Assembly: GCA_040381215.1 (NCBI GenBank) | Contig: JBEIHO010000005.1 | Coordinates: forward strand, 17,628 to 81,627 | From: SZUA-430 sp040381215 | Lineage (GTDB): Bacteria; Pseudomonadota; Alphaproteobacteria; Micropepsales; Micropepsaceae | Direction of reading: 5' to 3' | Length of the DNA: 64,000 bases | In this document: in pieces, positions 35,824 through 43,685 of the stretch | Layout of the letters: each line of letters starts with the position of its first letter | How positions within the stretch are numbered: position 1 is the first letter of the stretch | Notes under the pieces: generated by a model | Seen by the model: only the letters and a program-made list of their open reading frames with translations | Database searches by the model: none | Told to the model about the DNA's origin: nothing | Translations under genes and position numbers: made by a program

Positions 35824-36932
35824 ACGACCCGCTGGCCGGTGAGATCAGGCAACCCTACCGCGGTATGCCCCCGTTCGATGCCTCCGGTCCCGCCATCTCC
35901 TATTTCGAATTCTGGCCCCAGTACATCTTCTACGCCCCCCTGTGCGCCTATTGGGCCTGGCTGTCACTTCGCTTTGGCGGCATGACGCTTCCCACCATCG
36001 CCAACCCCAGGCTTCCATTGGGTGGATGGATCGGGGAGTCCAAGGCCAAGGTCTTCGAAACAGCCGGCCCACGGGCGCGAACATTCATAGCCAACTGGAT
36101 GCTGGTTCACCGAACCCCAGCCCTTGGCGCAGCCCACGTCCTCGCCCGGGCCGCCACCGAACGCATCTCCCTGCCCTTCATCGCGAAGCCCGACAAAGGC
36201 TGCCGCGGCGTGGGCGTGAGGCGCATTCGAACGGCAGAGGAACTGGCGGCTTACATCGATGCATTCCCCGCCGACCAGGACTTCATCGTCCAGGAGCTGA
36301 TCGACCACGAGGCGGAAGCCGGCATCTTCTACGTGCGACACCCCGACGCCCCGAGGGGCCGCATCATCTCCGTGACACTGAAATACTTTCCCTATGTGCA
36401 CGGCGACGGCGTCTCCACGCTGGAACAACTTATCCGTGATGACCCGCGTGCGGGCCGCCTGGCGCACATCTACCTGCCGCGGCACGCGCACCGCCTCCAA
36501 TGGGTCGTACCCCCGGGCCAACCCGTTCGCATCGCCTACACGGGCAGCCACAGCCGCGGCACGATATTCCGCAACGGTAACGCCTTTGCGACCGAAGCCA
36601 TGGCCCGGGCCTTCGACGACATTGCCTCGGACATGGATGAATTCTACTTCGGTCGCTTCGATGTGCGCTTCACAGATATCGCAGCCCTCCAGCAAGGCCG
36701 CGGCTTCAGGATCGTCGAGATAAACGGCGCCGGTGCCGAGGCAACGCATGTCTGGGACCGCAACACGACCCTCCGGCAGGCCTACCGGGACCTGAGGGAG
36801 CAGTATCGGCTCCTCTGGCAGATCGGGGCGCACAACGCCCGGCGTGGCTTCAGGCCCGAACCGCTGGCGGCAGTGATCAACGCCTATCGCCATGAGACGG
36901 CGCTTTGGGCACAATACCCCCCGACGGAGTGA
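35820..36932 (+). CDS. ATP-grasp ligase with N-terminal hydrophobic segment
   Basis: This 370-residue protein has a FEFWPQYIFYAPL opening and a likely membrane-contacting helix (about residues 28-52). A D-Ala-D-Ala-ligase-like ATP-grasp domain follows (LPFIAKPDKGCRGVGVRRI for ATP binding, and FRIVEINGAGAEATHVWD for metal binding). ATP-grasp ligases join a carboxylate to an amine or thiol through an acyl phosphate; the substrates here are unknown. GTG 35820 overlaps the DedA stop by 4 bases. Its position between a lipid flippase-like gene and an acyltransferase suggests lipid modification, but that is inference. Confidence 0.82.
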   Translation: MNDPLAGEIRQPYRGMPPFDASGPAISYFEFWPQYIFYAPLCAYWAWLSLRFGGMTLPTIANPRLPLGGWIGESKAKVFETAGPRARTFIANWMLVHRTPALGAAHVLARAATERISLPFIAKPDKGCRGVGVRRIRTAEELAAYIDAFPADQDFIVQELIDHEAEAGIFYVRHPDAPRGRIISVTLKYFPYVHGDGVSTLEQLIRDDPRAGRLAHIYLPRHAHRLQWVVPPGQPVRIAYTGSHSRGTIFRNGNAFATEAMARAFDDIASDMDEFYFGRFDVRFTDIAALQQGRGFRIVEINGAGAEATHVWDRNTTLRQAYRDLREQYRLLWQIGAHNARRGFRPEPLAAVINAYRHETALWAQYPPTE

Positions 36933-36955
36933 TTTCCCATTCAAGCGGCACAGCA

Positions 36956-37822
36956 ATGACCACAAAGACCAGACCCGTCGTCGACGAGTTCTCCTATGCC
37001 TCACCGGAGGATCCGCGCTTCAAGCGCTTCGTGATCCAGATGATCGAGCGCATGTCGGGCCAACCCGAGTTGAAGCGAATGTATCTCGAGCACCAGAACA
37101 GCCCATTGCCGGGCGAAAGCTTCTGGGATGCGGCCAAGCGCAAGCTGCGCCTCGACATCGACCTCAACCAGGAAGGCTTCGCGCAGATACCCCCGACAGG
37201 CCCCCTGGTCATCGTGGCAAACCACCCCTTCGGCGTGCTGGACGGACTGATGATCTGCTGGCTGGTGTCGCGCGTTCGTCAGGACTTCAAGGTTCTCACC
37301 AATGCGCTGCTGAACCGCGCGGAGGAAATCAAACCCTACCTGCTTCCCATCGATTTCGAGGAGACGAAGGCAGCCCTCGAGACCAATATCCGCTCACGCG
37401 CCGAAGCCAAGGCATTGCTGGAAAACGGTGGCGTCTTGATCGTCTTTCCCGGCGGAACCGTCTCGACGACACCATCGCTATTGTCGCGCAAGGCACAGGA
37501 TCCGGAATGGAAGACATTCACCGGCCGCATGATCCTGCAAGGCAAGGCGCCGGTGGTTCCTGTGTACTTCGCCGGCCAGAACTCGCGCCTGTTCCAGGTC
37601 GCAAGCCACGTGAGCATGACGCTGCGCCTGTCACTTCTGTTCAAGGAAGTCCACGACAGGATAGGCGCGACACTGGCCATCAGGATTGGCAACAGGATCC
37701 CCTACGAGACCTTGAAGGCCATCACAGATCGCAAGGAAATGATGGCATTCCTGCGCGCGCAAACCTATGCCCTCGATGACGGCGTGAAGCCCGGGTCAAA
37801 GCGACGCCGACGCGGCGAGTAG
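36956..37822 (+). CDS. lysophospholipid acyltransferase-like (PlsC family) protein
   Basis: This 288-residue protein has the acyltransferase core VIVANHPFGVLDGL, a His-x5-Asp version of the usual H-x4-D motif, and the glycine-rich segment VLIVFPGGTVSTTP that binds the glycerol phosphate head group. It belongs to the branch that resembles ornithine-lipid/hemolysin-type acyltransferases. It would transfer an acyl chain to a lysolipid or an amino-lipid in the inner membrane. The start at 36956 lies 23 bases after the ATP-grasp stop. Its 3' end overlaps the convergent marR gene by 27 bases. Confidence 0.87.
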   Translation: MTTKTRPVVDEFSYASPEDPRFKRFVIQMIERMSGQPELKRMYLEHQNSPLPGESFWDAAKRKLRLDIDLNQEGFAQIPPTGPLVIVANHPFGVLDGLMICWLVSRVRQDFKVLTNALLNRAEEIKPYLLPIDFEETKAALETNIRSRAEAKALLENGGVLIVFPGGTVSTTPSLLSRKAQDPEWKTFTGRMILQGKAPVVPVYFAGQNSRLFQVASHVSMTLRLSLLFKEVHDRIGATLAIRIGNRIPYETLKAITDRKEMMAFLRAQTYALDDGVKPGSKRRRRGE

Positions 37823-38272
37823 CTTGTCGAGGATATCGTCAAGCTTGCTCCGCTCGGCCGGGCTGAGCGCCACGACAAGCCTGCGCTCCATCTCCCGCGC
37901 CAGCGGGACGATCGCACTGTGATCGAGCCTGCCAGCCGCCGACAGGTAGAGATGCTTGGCGCGCCGATCGCCATCGACCGCCTTCTGTTCGACACGCCCT
38001 GAGGCCTGCAAGCGCGCGACGGCACGACTGACCTGAACCTTGTCCATGGCCGTTCTTTCGCTGATCTCGCCCGCTGTCAGCCCCGGAAACCGGCCGAGCA
38101 CGGCCATGACCCGCCATTCCGGGATCGTCAGACCGAACCTCTTCTCATAGGTGCCCGCAATGCGGCTGCTCACCCGGTTTGAAAGCACGGATAGCCGATA
38201 AGGCAGGAAACTCTCCAGCTCGAGCGAACCCGCCGCCGGCAGCATGACCGCGTCGCCTTTCAAGCCACTCAT
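37796..38272 (-). CDS. MarR-family regulator of the homogentisate operon
   Basis: This 158-residue winged-helix regulator has the MarR core (LTAGEISERTAMDKVQVSRAVARLQASG followed by the wing VDGDRRAKHLYLS; residues about 65-115). It is the last gene of hppD-hmgA-fahA-maiA, with its ATG on the base after the maiA stop, so it is made only when the pathway is. It probably represses the operon and is relieved by a pathway intermediate such as homogentisate. A perfect 9-base-arm palindrome at 42114-42133 before hppD is its likely operator. Confidence 0.88.
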   Translation of the reverse strand: MSGLKGDAVMLPAAGSLELESFLPYRLSVLSNRVSSRIAGTYEKRFGLTIPEWRVMAVLGRFPGLTAGEISERTAMDKVQVSRAVARLQASGRVEQKAVDGDRRAKHLYLSAAGRLDHSAIVPLAREMERRLVVALSPAERSKLDDILDKLLAASASL

Positions 38273-38905
38273 CTAGCTGCGATCCGGCGCTGCCGCAGCG
38301 AACGCGGGATGCGCCCGGCACAACTGGTCGATACGAACCAGATTGGGAAACTCATCAACCGGCACCTTGAAGCGATAGGCATTCGCCATCTGCGGAACAA
38401 GGCAGATATCGGCAAGCGTTGGCGTTTCGCCGAAGCAGTAAGGACCCTCGGCGCCCGGAGCGGCCATCATCGCCTCCAGCGCCCGGAAACCCTTCAGGAT
38501 CCAATGCGGGTACCAGCCGGATGCGATCTCGGCATCGCTATGCCCCATTTTGCCGAGGAACTGGCGCGTTCCCAGGTTGTTGATCGGATGTATGTCACAA
38601 GCGATGACATAGGCGAACTGCCTCACCCGGGCGCGCAGCACCGGATGCGTCGGCAACAGGCGGGGTTCGACATGGGTCTCGTCCAGATACTCGATGATCG
38701 CAAGCGACTGCGACAGGACACCGGCCTCGGTTTCCAGCGCAGGAACAAGCTCCTGCGGATTGACGGTCTTGTACATCTGCGAATGCTGCTGCCCACCGTC
38801 CTTCATCAGGTCGATGTTGACGCGTTCATAAGCGATGCCCTTGAGGTTCATTGCTATGCGCACCCGATAGGCAGCCGATGACACGGCATAGTCGAAAAGC
38901 TTCAT
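38273..38905 (-). CDS. maiA: maleylacetoacetate isomerase
   Basis: This 210-residue zeta-class glutathione transferase isomerises maleylacetoacetate to fumarylacetoacetate. The N-terminal SSAAYRVRIAMNLKGI segment carries the catalytic Ser/Arg pattern of the family, and AGVLSQSLAIIEYLDE gives the glutathione-contact Gln-Ser. It lies 1 base downstream of fahA and directly upstream of marR, all on one transcript with hppD and hmgA. Length is normal. Confidence 0.93.
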   Translation of the reverse strand: MKLFDYAVSSAAYRVRIAMNLKGIAYERVNIDLMKDGGQQHSQMYKTVNPQELVPALETEAGVLSQSLAIIEYLDETHVEPRLLPTHPVLRARVRQFAYVIACDIHPINNLGTRQFLGKMGHSDAEIASGWYPHWILKGFRALEAMMAAPGAEGPYCFGETPTLADICLVPQMANAYRFKVPVDEFPNLVRIDQLCRAHPAFAAAAPDRS

Positions 38906-38906
38906 C

Positions 38907-39890
38907 TCATCCCTCGTGGCGCTGCACGCGCTGGCTGATTGCGCCGAAGACGGAAGACCCGTCTGGCAACTTCATTTCAATCCGCACCAAGTCACCGAAG
39001 CGCAGGAACGGCGTCACGGGCTTGCCTGTCTCGATGGTCTCGAGCATCCGTCGCTCGGCGATGCAGGCAGACCCGCAGGAGCGGTCTGAATTCGACACCG
39101 TCCCCGAACCGATGATCGACCCCGCCTCAAGCTCCCGCGTCCGCGCGGCGTGGGCAATGAGCTGGGGAAACGAGAAGGTCATGTCGACCCCGGCATCGGG
39201 ACTGCCAAAACGCTGGCCATTCAATTCGACCAGCAGGGGAAGGTGAACGCGACCATCCCGCCAGTGCGCGCCCAGTTCATCGGGCGTGACGGCAACGGGT
39301 GAAAAGGCGCTGGCCGGTTTTGACTGGAAGAAACCGAAGCCCTTCTCGAGCTCCTTCGGGATGAGATTGCGCAAGCTGACATCGTTGACCAGCATCAGCA
39401 GGCGTACGTGGCCCGCCGCCACCTCGGGCGAGGCCCCCATGGGAACATCCCCCGTGATCACCGCCACTTCGCCTTCCATGTCGATCCCCCAGGCCTCGTC
39501 GGCGGCCAGGATATCGTCTTGCGGGCCGATGAAGCTGTCGGACCCACCCTGGTACATGAGCGGATCCGTCCAGAACGAAGCCGGCATCTCGGCACCGCGC
39601 GCCTTGCGAACCAGTTCGACATGAGTGACATACGCAGAGCCATCCGCCCACTGGTAGGCACGCGGCAGCGGCGAGGCGCAATCCGACGCGCGGAAGGAAA
39701 ACTGCCCGACGGGCGCACCACTGTTAAGCTCGGCGTAGAGCGCCTGCAGCTGCGGCGCAACCCGATCCCAGTTATCGAGGGCGCTTTGCAGCGTTGGGGC
39801 GATACCATCAGCCGCAATCGCATGCTTCAGGTCGCGCGACACGACGATGAGGCGACCATCACGACCTTGCTTGAGCGACGCCAGTTTCAT
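38907..39890 (-). CDS. fahA: fumarylacetoacetase
   Basis: This 327-residue enzyme is the bacterial fumarylacetoacetate hydrolase that cleaves fumarylacetoacetate to fumarate and acetoacetate. Metal-binding acidic residues are visible in the FIGPQDDILAADEAWGIDME region, and the GSGTVSNSDRSCG segment is typical of the FAH fold. Its ATG overlaps the hmgA stop by 4 bases. It is the last chemical step of tyrosine degradation in this operon. Length is that of the bacterial FahA branch. Confidence 0.93.
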   Translation of the reverse strand: MKLASLKQGRDGRLIVVSRDLKHAIAADGIAPTLQSALDNWDRVAPQLQALYAELNSGAPVGQFSFRASDCASPLPRAYQWADGSAYVTHVELVRKARGAEMPASFWTDPLMYQGGSDSFIGPQDDILAADEAWGIDMEGEVAVITGDVPMGASPEVAAGHVRLLMLVNDVSLRNLIPKELEKGFGFFQSKPASAFSPVAVTPDELGAHWRDGRVHLPLLVELNGQRFGSPDAGVDMTFSFPQLIAHAARTRELEAGSIIGSGTVSNSDRSCGSACIAERRMLETIETGKPVTPFLRFGDLVRIEMKLPDGSSVFGAISQRVQRHEG

Positions 39891-41017
39891 TTCGCACCTC
39901 GCCAGCTGTCTGCATAGGAAACGTCTTCGACACTCTCGGCCAGGGGCGTGGCATCCAGCGGCAGGCGCGTGTCGATCATGACGGCGACCTCGTCGGTTTC
40001 CTTGCGTTCGAACTTCGCCGCCGCCGCAAAGGCCTTCGGATGCGGCCCGTGGGGGAAGCCTGCCGGATGAAACGTGATCATCCCGGGCTTGATGTTGTCG
40101 CGACTGAAGAAATTGCCAGCGTGGTAGAAGATGACCTCGTCGAAGTCGTCATTGCTGTGGAAGAACGGAACCTTCAGCGCGCCGGGATCACTCTCGATCG
40201 GGCGTGGAACAAAGGTGCAGACGACGAACTTGTCGGCCAGGAAGGTTGTGTGCACCGAGGGCGGCAGATGATACCGGTGGCTGACGATCGGCCTGATGTC
40301 ACGCCAGTTGAGCTTGACCGGCAGGGCCGTGCCCTTCCATCCCTGCGCATCCAGCGGGTTGAACGGATAGGTGATGGTCGAAATCTGCCCCCGGCGCTTG
40401 ACGAGGACTTTCCACGTGCGCTCCCCCTGTTGCCTCAGGAAGAGATCATCGATGTGCGGCGTGTCGAGCACAGCAGGATCGAACTGCGCATGTTCGCCAA
40501 GCATGCCGCGATCCGGCAACCGGTAAGCACTGTCGGTCGCCTCGATCATCAGGATCGAGCAGCGCGAGGATGGCTCGACGCGCCACATCGTGCCACGCGG
40601 CAGAAGGACATAATCGCCATCGCGGAATGGCATGTGGCCGAAATCGCAGTAGAGCGAGCCGCTCCCCGAATGGATGAACAGAAGCTCGTCGCCATCGATG
40701 TTGCGGGCAAGCTCTGTCATGGGCTGCTCGAGATGCCACAGGCTCAGCCGGGCATTCCCGTTGGCCAGCAACGGTGCGACGGCGAGAGGCGACGCCGGCC
40801 CCGCAACCAGCCGGTTCGTATCATACGCGTGCGGTCGAAGCGGACCCTCGAACGAGGTCCACGCCGTCGGCATGTGTGCATGATACATGTGCGTCGCAGG
40901 CCCGAAGAAACCCTCGCGCCCGATTTCGCGCTCATAGGTACCCTCCGGCAGATCGGCATGCGCCTGGCGCGACGCACGCCCCTCGATGCGGGGGAAATTG
41001 ATCCAGCCCTTGCTCAT
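39887..41017 (-). CDS. hmgA: homogentisate 1,2-dioxygenase (short form)
   Basis: This 376-residue cupin dioxygenase opens the homogentisate ring to maleylacetoacetate. The likely iron ligands are the His and Glu of the FFHSNDDFDEV segment and a His of TFHPAGFPHGPHP. A helper cupin half precedes the catalytic half, with FIHSGSGSLYCDFG. It is shorter than the classic enzyme of about 440 residues, which is seen in part of the Alphaproteobacteria. Its ATG overlaps hppD (ATGA) and its stop overlaps fahA. Its position between hppD and fahA fixes the role. Confidence 0.9.
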   Translation of the reverse strand: MSKGWINFPRIEGRASRQAHADLPEGTYEREIGREGFFGPATHMYHAHMPTAWTSFEGPLRPHAYDTNRLVAGPASPLAVAPLLANGNARLSLWHLEQPMTELARNIDGDELLFIHSGSGSLYCDFGHMPFRDGDYVLLPRGTMWRVEPSSRCSILMIEATDSAYRLPDRGMLGEHAQFDPAVLDTPHIDDLFLRQQGERTWKVLVKRRGQISTITYPFNPLDAQGWKGTALPVKLNWRDIRPIVSHRYHLPPSVHTTFLADKFVVCTFVPRPIESDPGALKVPFFHSNDDFDEVIFYHAGNFFSRDNIKPGMITFHPAGFPHGPHPKAFAAAAKFERKETDEVAVMIDTRLPLDATPLAESVEDVSYADSWRGAK

Positions 41018-42087
41018 GCGCTCAGGACCCCGCGACGGATCTGGTCAAGCTCGATCGACTCGAACAGGGCCTTGAAGTTGCCTTCACCGAAACCCTGGTT
41101 GCCCTTGCGCTGGATGATCTCGAAGAAAATCGGCCCGATCGCATTCTGCGTGAAGATCTGAAGCAGCAAGCCGGAATCCGGGCCACCATCGATCAGGATC
41201 TGGTTGCGCTTGAGCCTTTCGACATCCTCGCCATGACCGGGCACGCGCCGATCGATCCCCTCGAAATAGGTCTCGATGGTCGACTGGAACGCAACACCCG
41301 AGTGACGCAGGCTCTCGACGGATGCATGGATATCCTCCGTGGACAGCGCAATATGCTGGATCCCCTCGCCCTTGTATTCGTCGAGATATTCCGCGATCTG
41401 GGACTTGTCGTCGGAACTCTCGTTGATGGGAATGCGGATCTTGCCGCACGGACTTGTCATCGCCCGGCTCTTGAGACCCGTCAGCTTGCCCTCGATGTCG
41501 AAATACCTGATCTCGCGGAAATTGAAGAGCTTTTCGTAGAAACCGGCCCACAGGTTCATGTTGCCGCGATAGACATTGTGCGTGACATGATCGATGTCGA
41601 TCAGGCCCGCACCCTGGTGACGGTACCCGAGCGCCGGATCCGTGGGCACGAAATCGATGTCGTAGATCGACACGCCGCCCGGCGCATAGCGATCGACGAA
41701 ATAGATCACGCTGCCGCCAATGCCCTCGATGGCGGGAATATTGAGTTCCATCGGCCCGACCTTGCCGGCAAACGGCTTGGCACCATTCGCAAGCGCACGC
41801 GCGTGGGCCTGCCCCGCGTCCCTGACCCGAAACGCCATCGCACAGGCCGATGGCCCATGCGCCTTGGCAAATCGCGCCCCGTGGCTGTCAGGTTCCGCAT
41901 TCACGATGAAGTTGACGTCGTTCTGCCGATACAGCGTGACATTCTTCGAACGGTGGCGCGCGACCGCACGAAAGCCCATCGTCTCGAAATAGCGCCCGAG
42001 CGCCGCCGTATCCGGAGCCGTGTACTCGATGAACTCGAACCCATCGGTACCCATCGGATTTTCGAACAAATCAGCCATTCCAGCCAT
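41014..42087 (-). CDS. hppD: 4-hydroxyphenylpyruvate dioxygenase
   Basis: This 357-residue Fe(II) enzyme turns 4-hydroxyphenylpyruvate into homogentisate. It has two VOC domains; the 2-His-1-Glu ligands are visible in DIDHVTHNVY, GIQHIALSTEDI and PIFFEIIQRKG. It is the first gene of the operon, preceded by a 164-base region with a palindromic operator. Two starts are possible, ATG 42087 or ATG 42078; both follow an AAGGG sequence, at a very short and a normal distance respectively. Together with hmgA, fahA and maiA it forms a complete route from 4-hydroxyphenylpyruvate. Confidence 0.96.
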   Translation of the reverse strand: MAGMADLFENPMGTDGFEFIEYTAPDTAALGRYFETMGFRAVARHRSKNVTLYRQNDVNFIVNAEPDSHGARFAKAHGPSACAMAFRVRDAGQAHARALANGAKPFAGKVGPMELNIPAIEGIGGSVIYFVDRYAPGGVSIYDIDFVPTDPALGYRHQGAGLIDIDHVTHNVYRGNMNLWAGFYEKLFNFREIRYFDIEGKLTGLKSRAMTSPCGKIRIPINESSDDKSQIAEYLDEYKGEGIQHIALSTEDIHASVESLRHSGVAFQSTIETYFEGIDRRVPGHGEDVERLKRNQILIDGGPDSGLLLQIFTQNAIGPIFFEIIQRKGNQGFGEGNFKALFESIELDQIRRGVLSA

Positions 42088-42113
42088 CCCTTAACCAAAT
42101 GTGAGGCCACAAT

Positions 42114-42133
42114 ATAGTTTCATTTGAAACTAT
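42114..42133. promoter_or_regulatory. palindromic operator before hppD
   Basis: A perfect palindrome with two 9-base arms, ATAGTTTCA (42114-42122) and TGAAACTAT (42125-42133), and a 2-base spacer. It is AT-rich in a GC-rich region, sits 27 bases upstream of the hppD start and also in front of the divergent prohibitin gene. Size and symmetry fit a MarR-family operator, and a marR gene closes the operon. I saw no second copy in the window, but a full count was not made. Confidence 0.75.
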
Positions 42134-42251
42134 TATCAACCCGGCAAAGCTTTTTGCCGATAATTGAACCCTGACATTCCACACCCATCTAATGCTGCAC
42201 CGCCTGAAGGGTCTTCCTTTCACCAGGCGGGTTTGAGGAGCAACGCAAGCA

Positions 42252-43172
42252 ATGTCGAACATCTTCACACCCCGCACAGGCGGCACCACGGGCAAGGGCG
42301 GACCCGGTCTCCCCGGATCCATGGGAGGCTTTCTGAAAGCACCCATCGTCCTTGTGGCGGTCATTGGTGCGATCATCGTCTGGTCCGGCGTCACGACAAT
42401 CGATCAGGGAAATGTCGGCGTGAAGCTGCGCTTCGGCCAGGCCGTCGACACCATGCAACCCGGCTTTCACATCATCATCCCGTTCATGGATCGCGTGGTC
42501 GTGTTTTCGACACGCACCAAGAAGCAGAGCTACAGCCAGGTGAACGCCTACTCCCGCGATATCCAGGCGGCCGACAATCTCGTCTCGGTCAACTATCGCG
42601 TCGACGGAACCAAGGCGATCGAAGTGTATTCGCGCTACGGCGAGAACTTCGTCGACAGCATCATCAGCCCCGTGATCCAGAAGCGGTTCAAGGAAATCTT
42701 CGGCAAGTATGATGCCCGCGAGATCGTGAACGCGCGCGACAAGCTGGGCATCGAGGTCGAGAACAACATTCGCCAGAACATGCCCAACGGCATCATCATC
42801 GAAGGCGTGCAGATCGAGAATATCGAATTCTCGGACGCCTATGAGCAGGCGATCGAGGCAACAGCCCAGGCTGAAGCATCGGTTCGCAAGGCCATGCAGG
42901 AACTCGCCCAGAAGAAGGTGGACGCCGAGAAAACCGTGGTCCAGGCCCAGGCCGACGCCCAAGCACGCCTCGCCGCCGCCAAGGCCGAAGCCGACGCCAT
43001 CAAGCTGAAGGGCGACGCCGAAGCCTCCGCGATCCAGGCCAAGGCCAACGCCCTGCGCGAAAACCCGAGCCTGGTCGCCCTCGCGGCAACCGAGAAGTGG
43101 GACGGCAAACTTCCCACCACCTTCGTGCCCGGCTCCGCGGTGCCCTTCCTGCAGATACCCCGCGGCCAATAG
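42252..43172 (+). CDS. prohibitin-family (SPFH) membrane protein
   Basis: This 306-residue protein has a glycine-rich cytoplasmic N-terminus, one membrane segment (about residues 32-50), an SPFH/prohibitin domain (about 52-215, with VGVKLRFGQAVDTMQPGFH) and an Ala/Glu/Lys-rich coiled coil (about 215-275). Such proteins form large ring assemblies that organise membrane proteases or microdomains. A GAGGAG site precedes ATG 42252. It is divergent from hppD and is followed by a terminator. Confidence 0.9.
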   Translation: MSNIFTPRTGGTTGKGGPGLPGSMGGFLKAPIVLVAVIGAIIVWSGVTTIDQGNVGVKLRFGQAVDTMQPGFHIIIPFMDRVVVFSTRTKKQSYSQVNAYSRDIQAADNLVSVNYRVDGTKAIEVYSRYGENFVDSIISPVIQKRFKEIFGKYDAREIVNARDKLGIEVENNIRQNMPNGIIIEGVQIENIEFSDAYEQAIEATAQAEASVRKAMQELAQKKVDAEKTVVQAQADAQARLAAAKAEADAIKLKGDAEASAIQAKANALRENPSLVALAATEKWDGKLPTTFVPGSAVPFLQIPRGQ

Positions 43173-43200
43173 CGCCTGCACAAATAACGCACGACGCCGA

Positions 43201-43231
43201 GGGCTCGCCCCACCACGGGGCGGGCCCTTTT
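43201..43231 (+). terminator. intrinsic terminator after the prohibitin gene
   Basis: An imperfect stem, GGGC-t-CGCCCC with GGGGCG-g-GCCC (one opposed T and G), has a 5-base loop (ACCAC) and a run of four T. It lies 29 bases past the prohibitin stop and before the VOC gene. The T run is short, so efficiency is uncertain. Confidence 0.7.
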
Positions 43232-43307
43232 CATGCATCAGGGAACAAGTGCTTTACCCCGGCGCCGGACAGGACTACCCATCCCTTGCCGAAAGAACGG
43301 GGACCCC

Positions 43308-43685
43308 ATGCTCTCACTGTCAAAGATCGCGCAAATCGCACTGACCACCCAGGATCTCGCAAAGGCTCTGCCCTTCTACAGGGACACCCTGGGCCTGAAG
43401 GTCCTCTTCGAGGTCCCCGGCATGGCCTTTCTGGACGCAGGCGGCATACGCCTCATGCTGGGCGAAGCAAAGCTGCGCGATCCACTCCAGAACAACACCT
43501 ATGTCTATTTCGACGCCGGCGATTGGCTGGAAACCGAAACGGCCCTCGAGGCTCGCGGCCTGAAATTCGACCGCCCCGCTGACGTCGTGCAGCGGGCCGA
43601 AGGCAAGGAGCACGTCATCCGCTTCTTCCGGGATCCCGACGGCAACGCCCTCGCCATCATGGGCTGGCGGCCAGCGGCCGGCTAG
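43308..43685 (+). CDS. VOC/glyoxalase-family protein
   Basis: This 125-residue single-unit VOC protein starts with IAQIALTTQDLAKALPFYRDTLGL, the typical first strand-helix, and ends with FFRDPDGNALAIMGW, where the metal-ligand Glu of active enzymes would be (Ala here). It could be a resistance-type or glyoxalase-like dimer subunit; whether it binds metal is doubtful. Its 3' end overlaps the convergent glutathione reductase gene by 4 bases. A longer frame from 43233 crosses the terminator region and is rejected. Confidence 0.8.
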   Translation: MLSLSKIAQIALTTQDLAKALPFYRDTLGLKVLFEVPGMAFLDAGGIRLMLGEAKLRDPLQNNTYVYFDAGDWLETETALEARGLKFDRPADVVQRAEGKEHVIRFFRDPDGNALAIMGWRPAAG

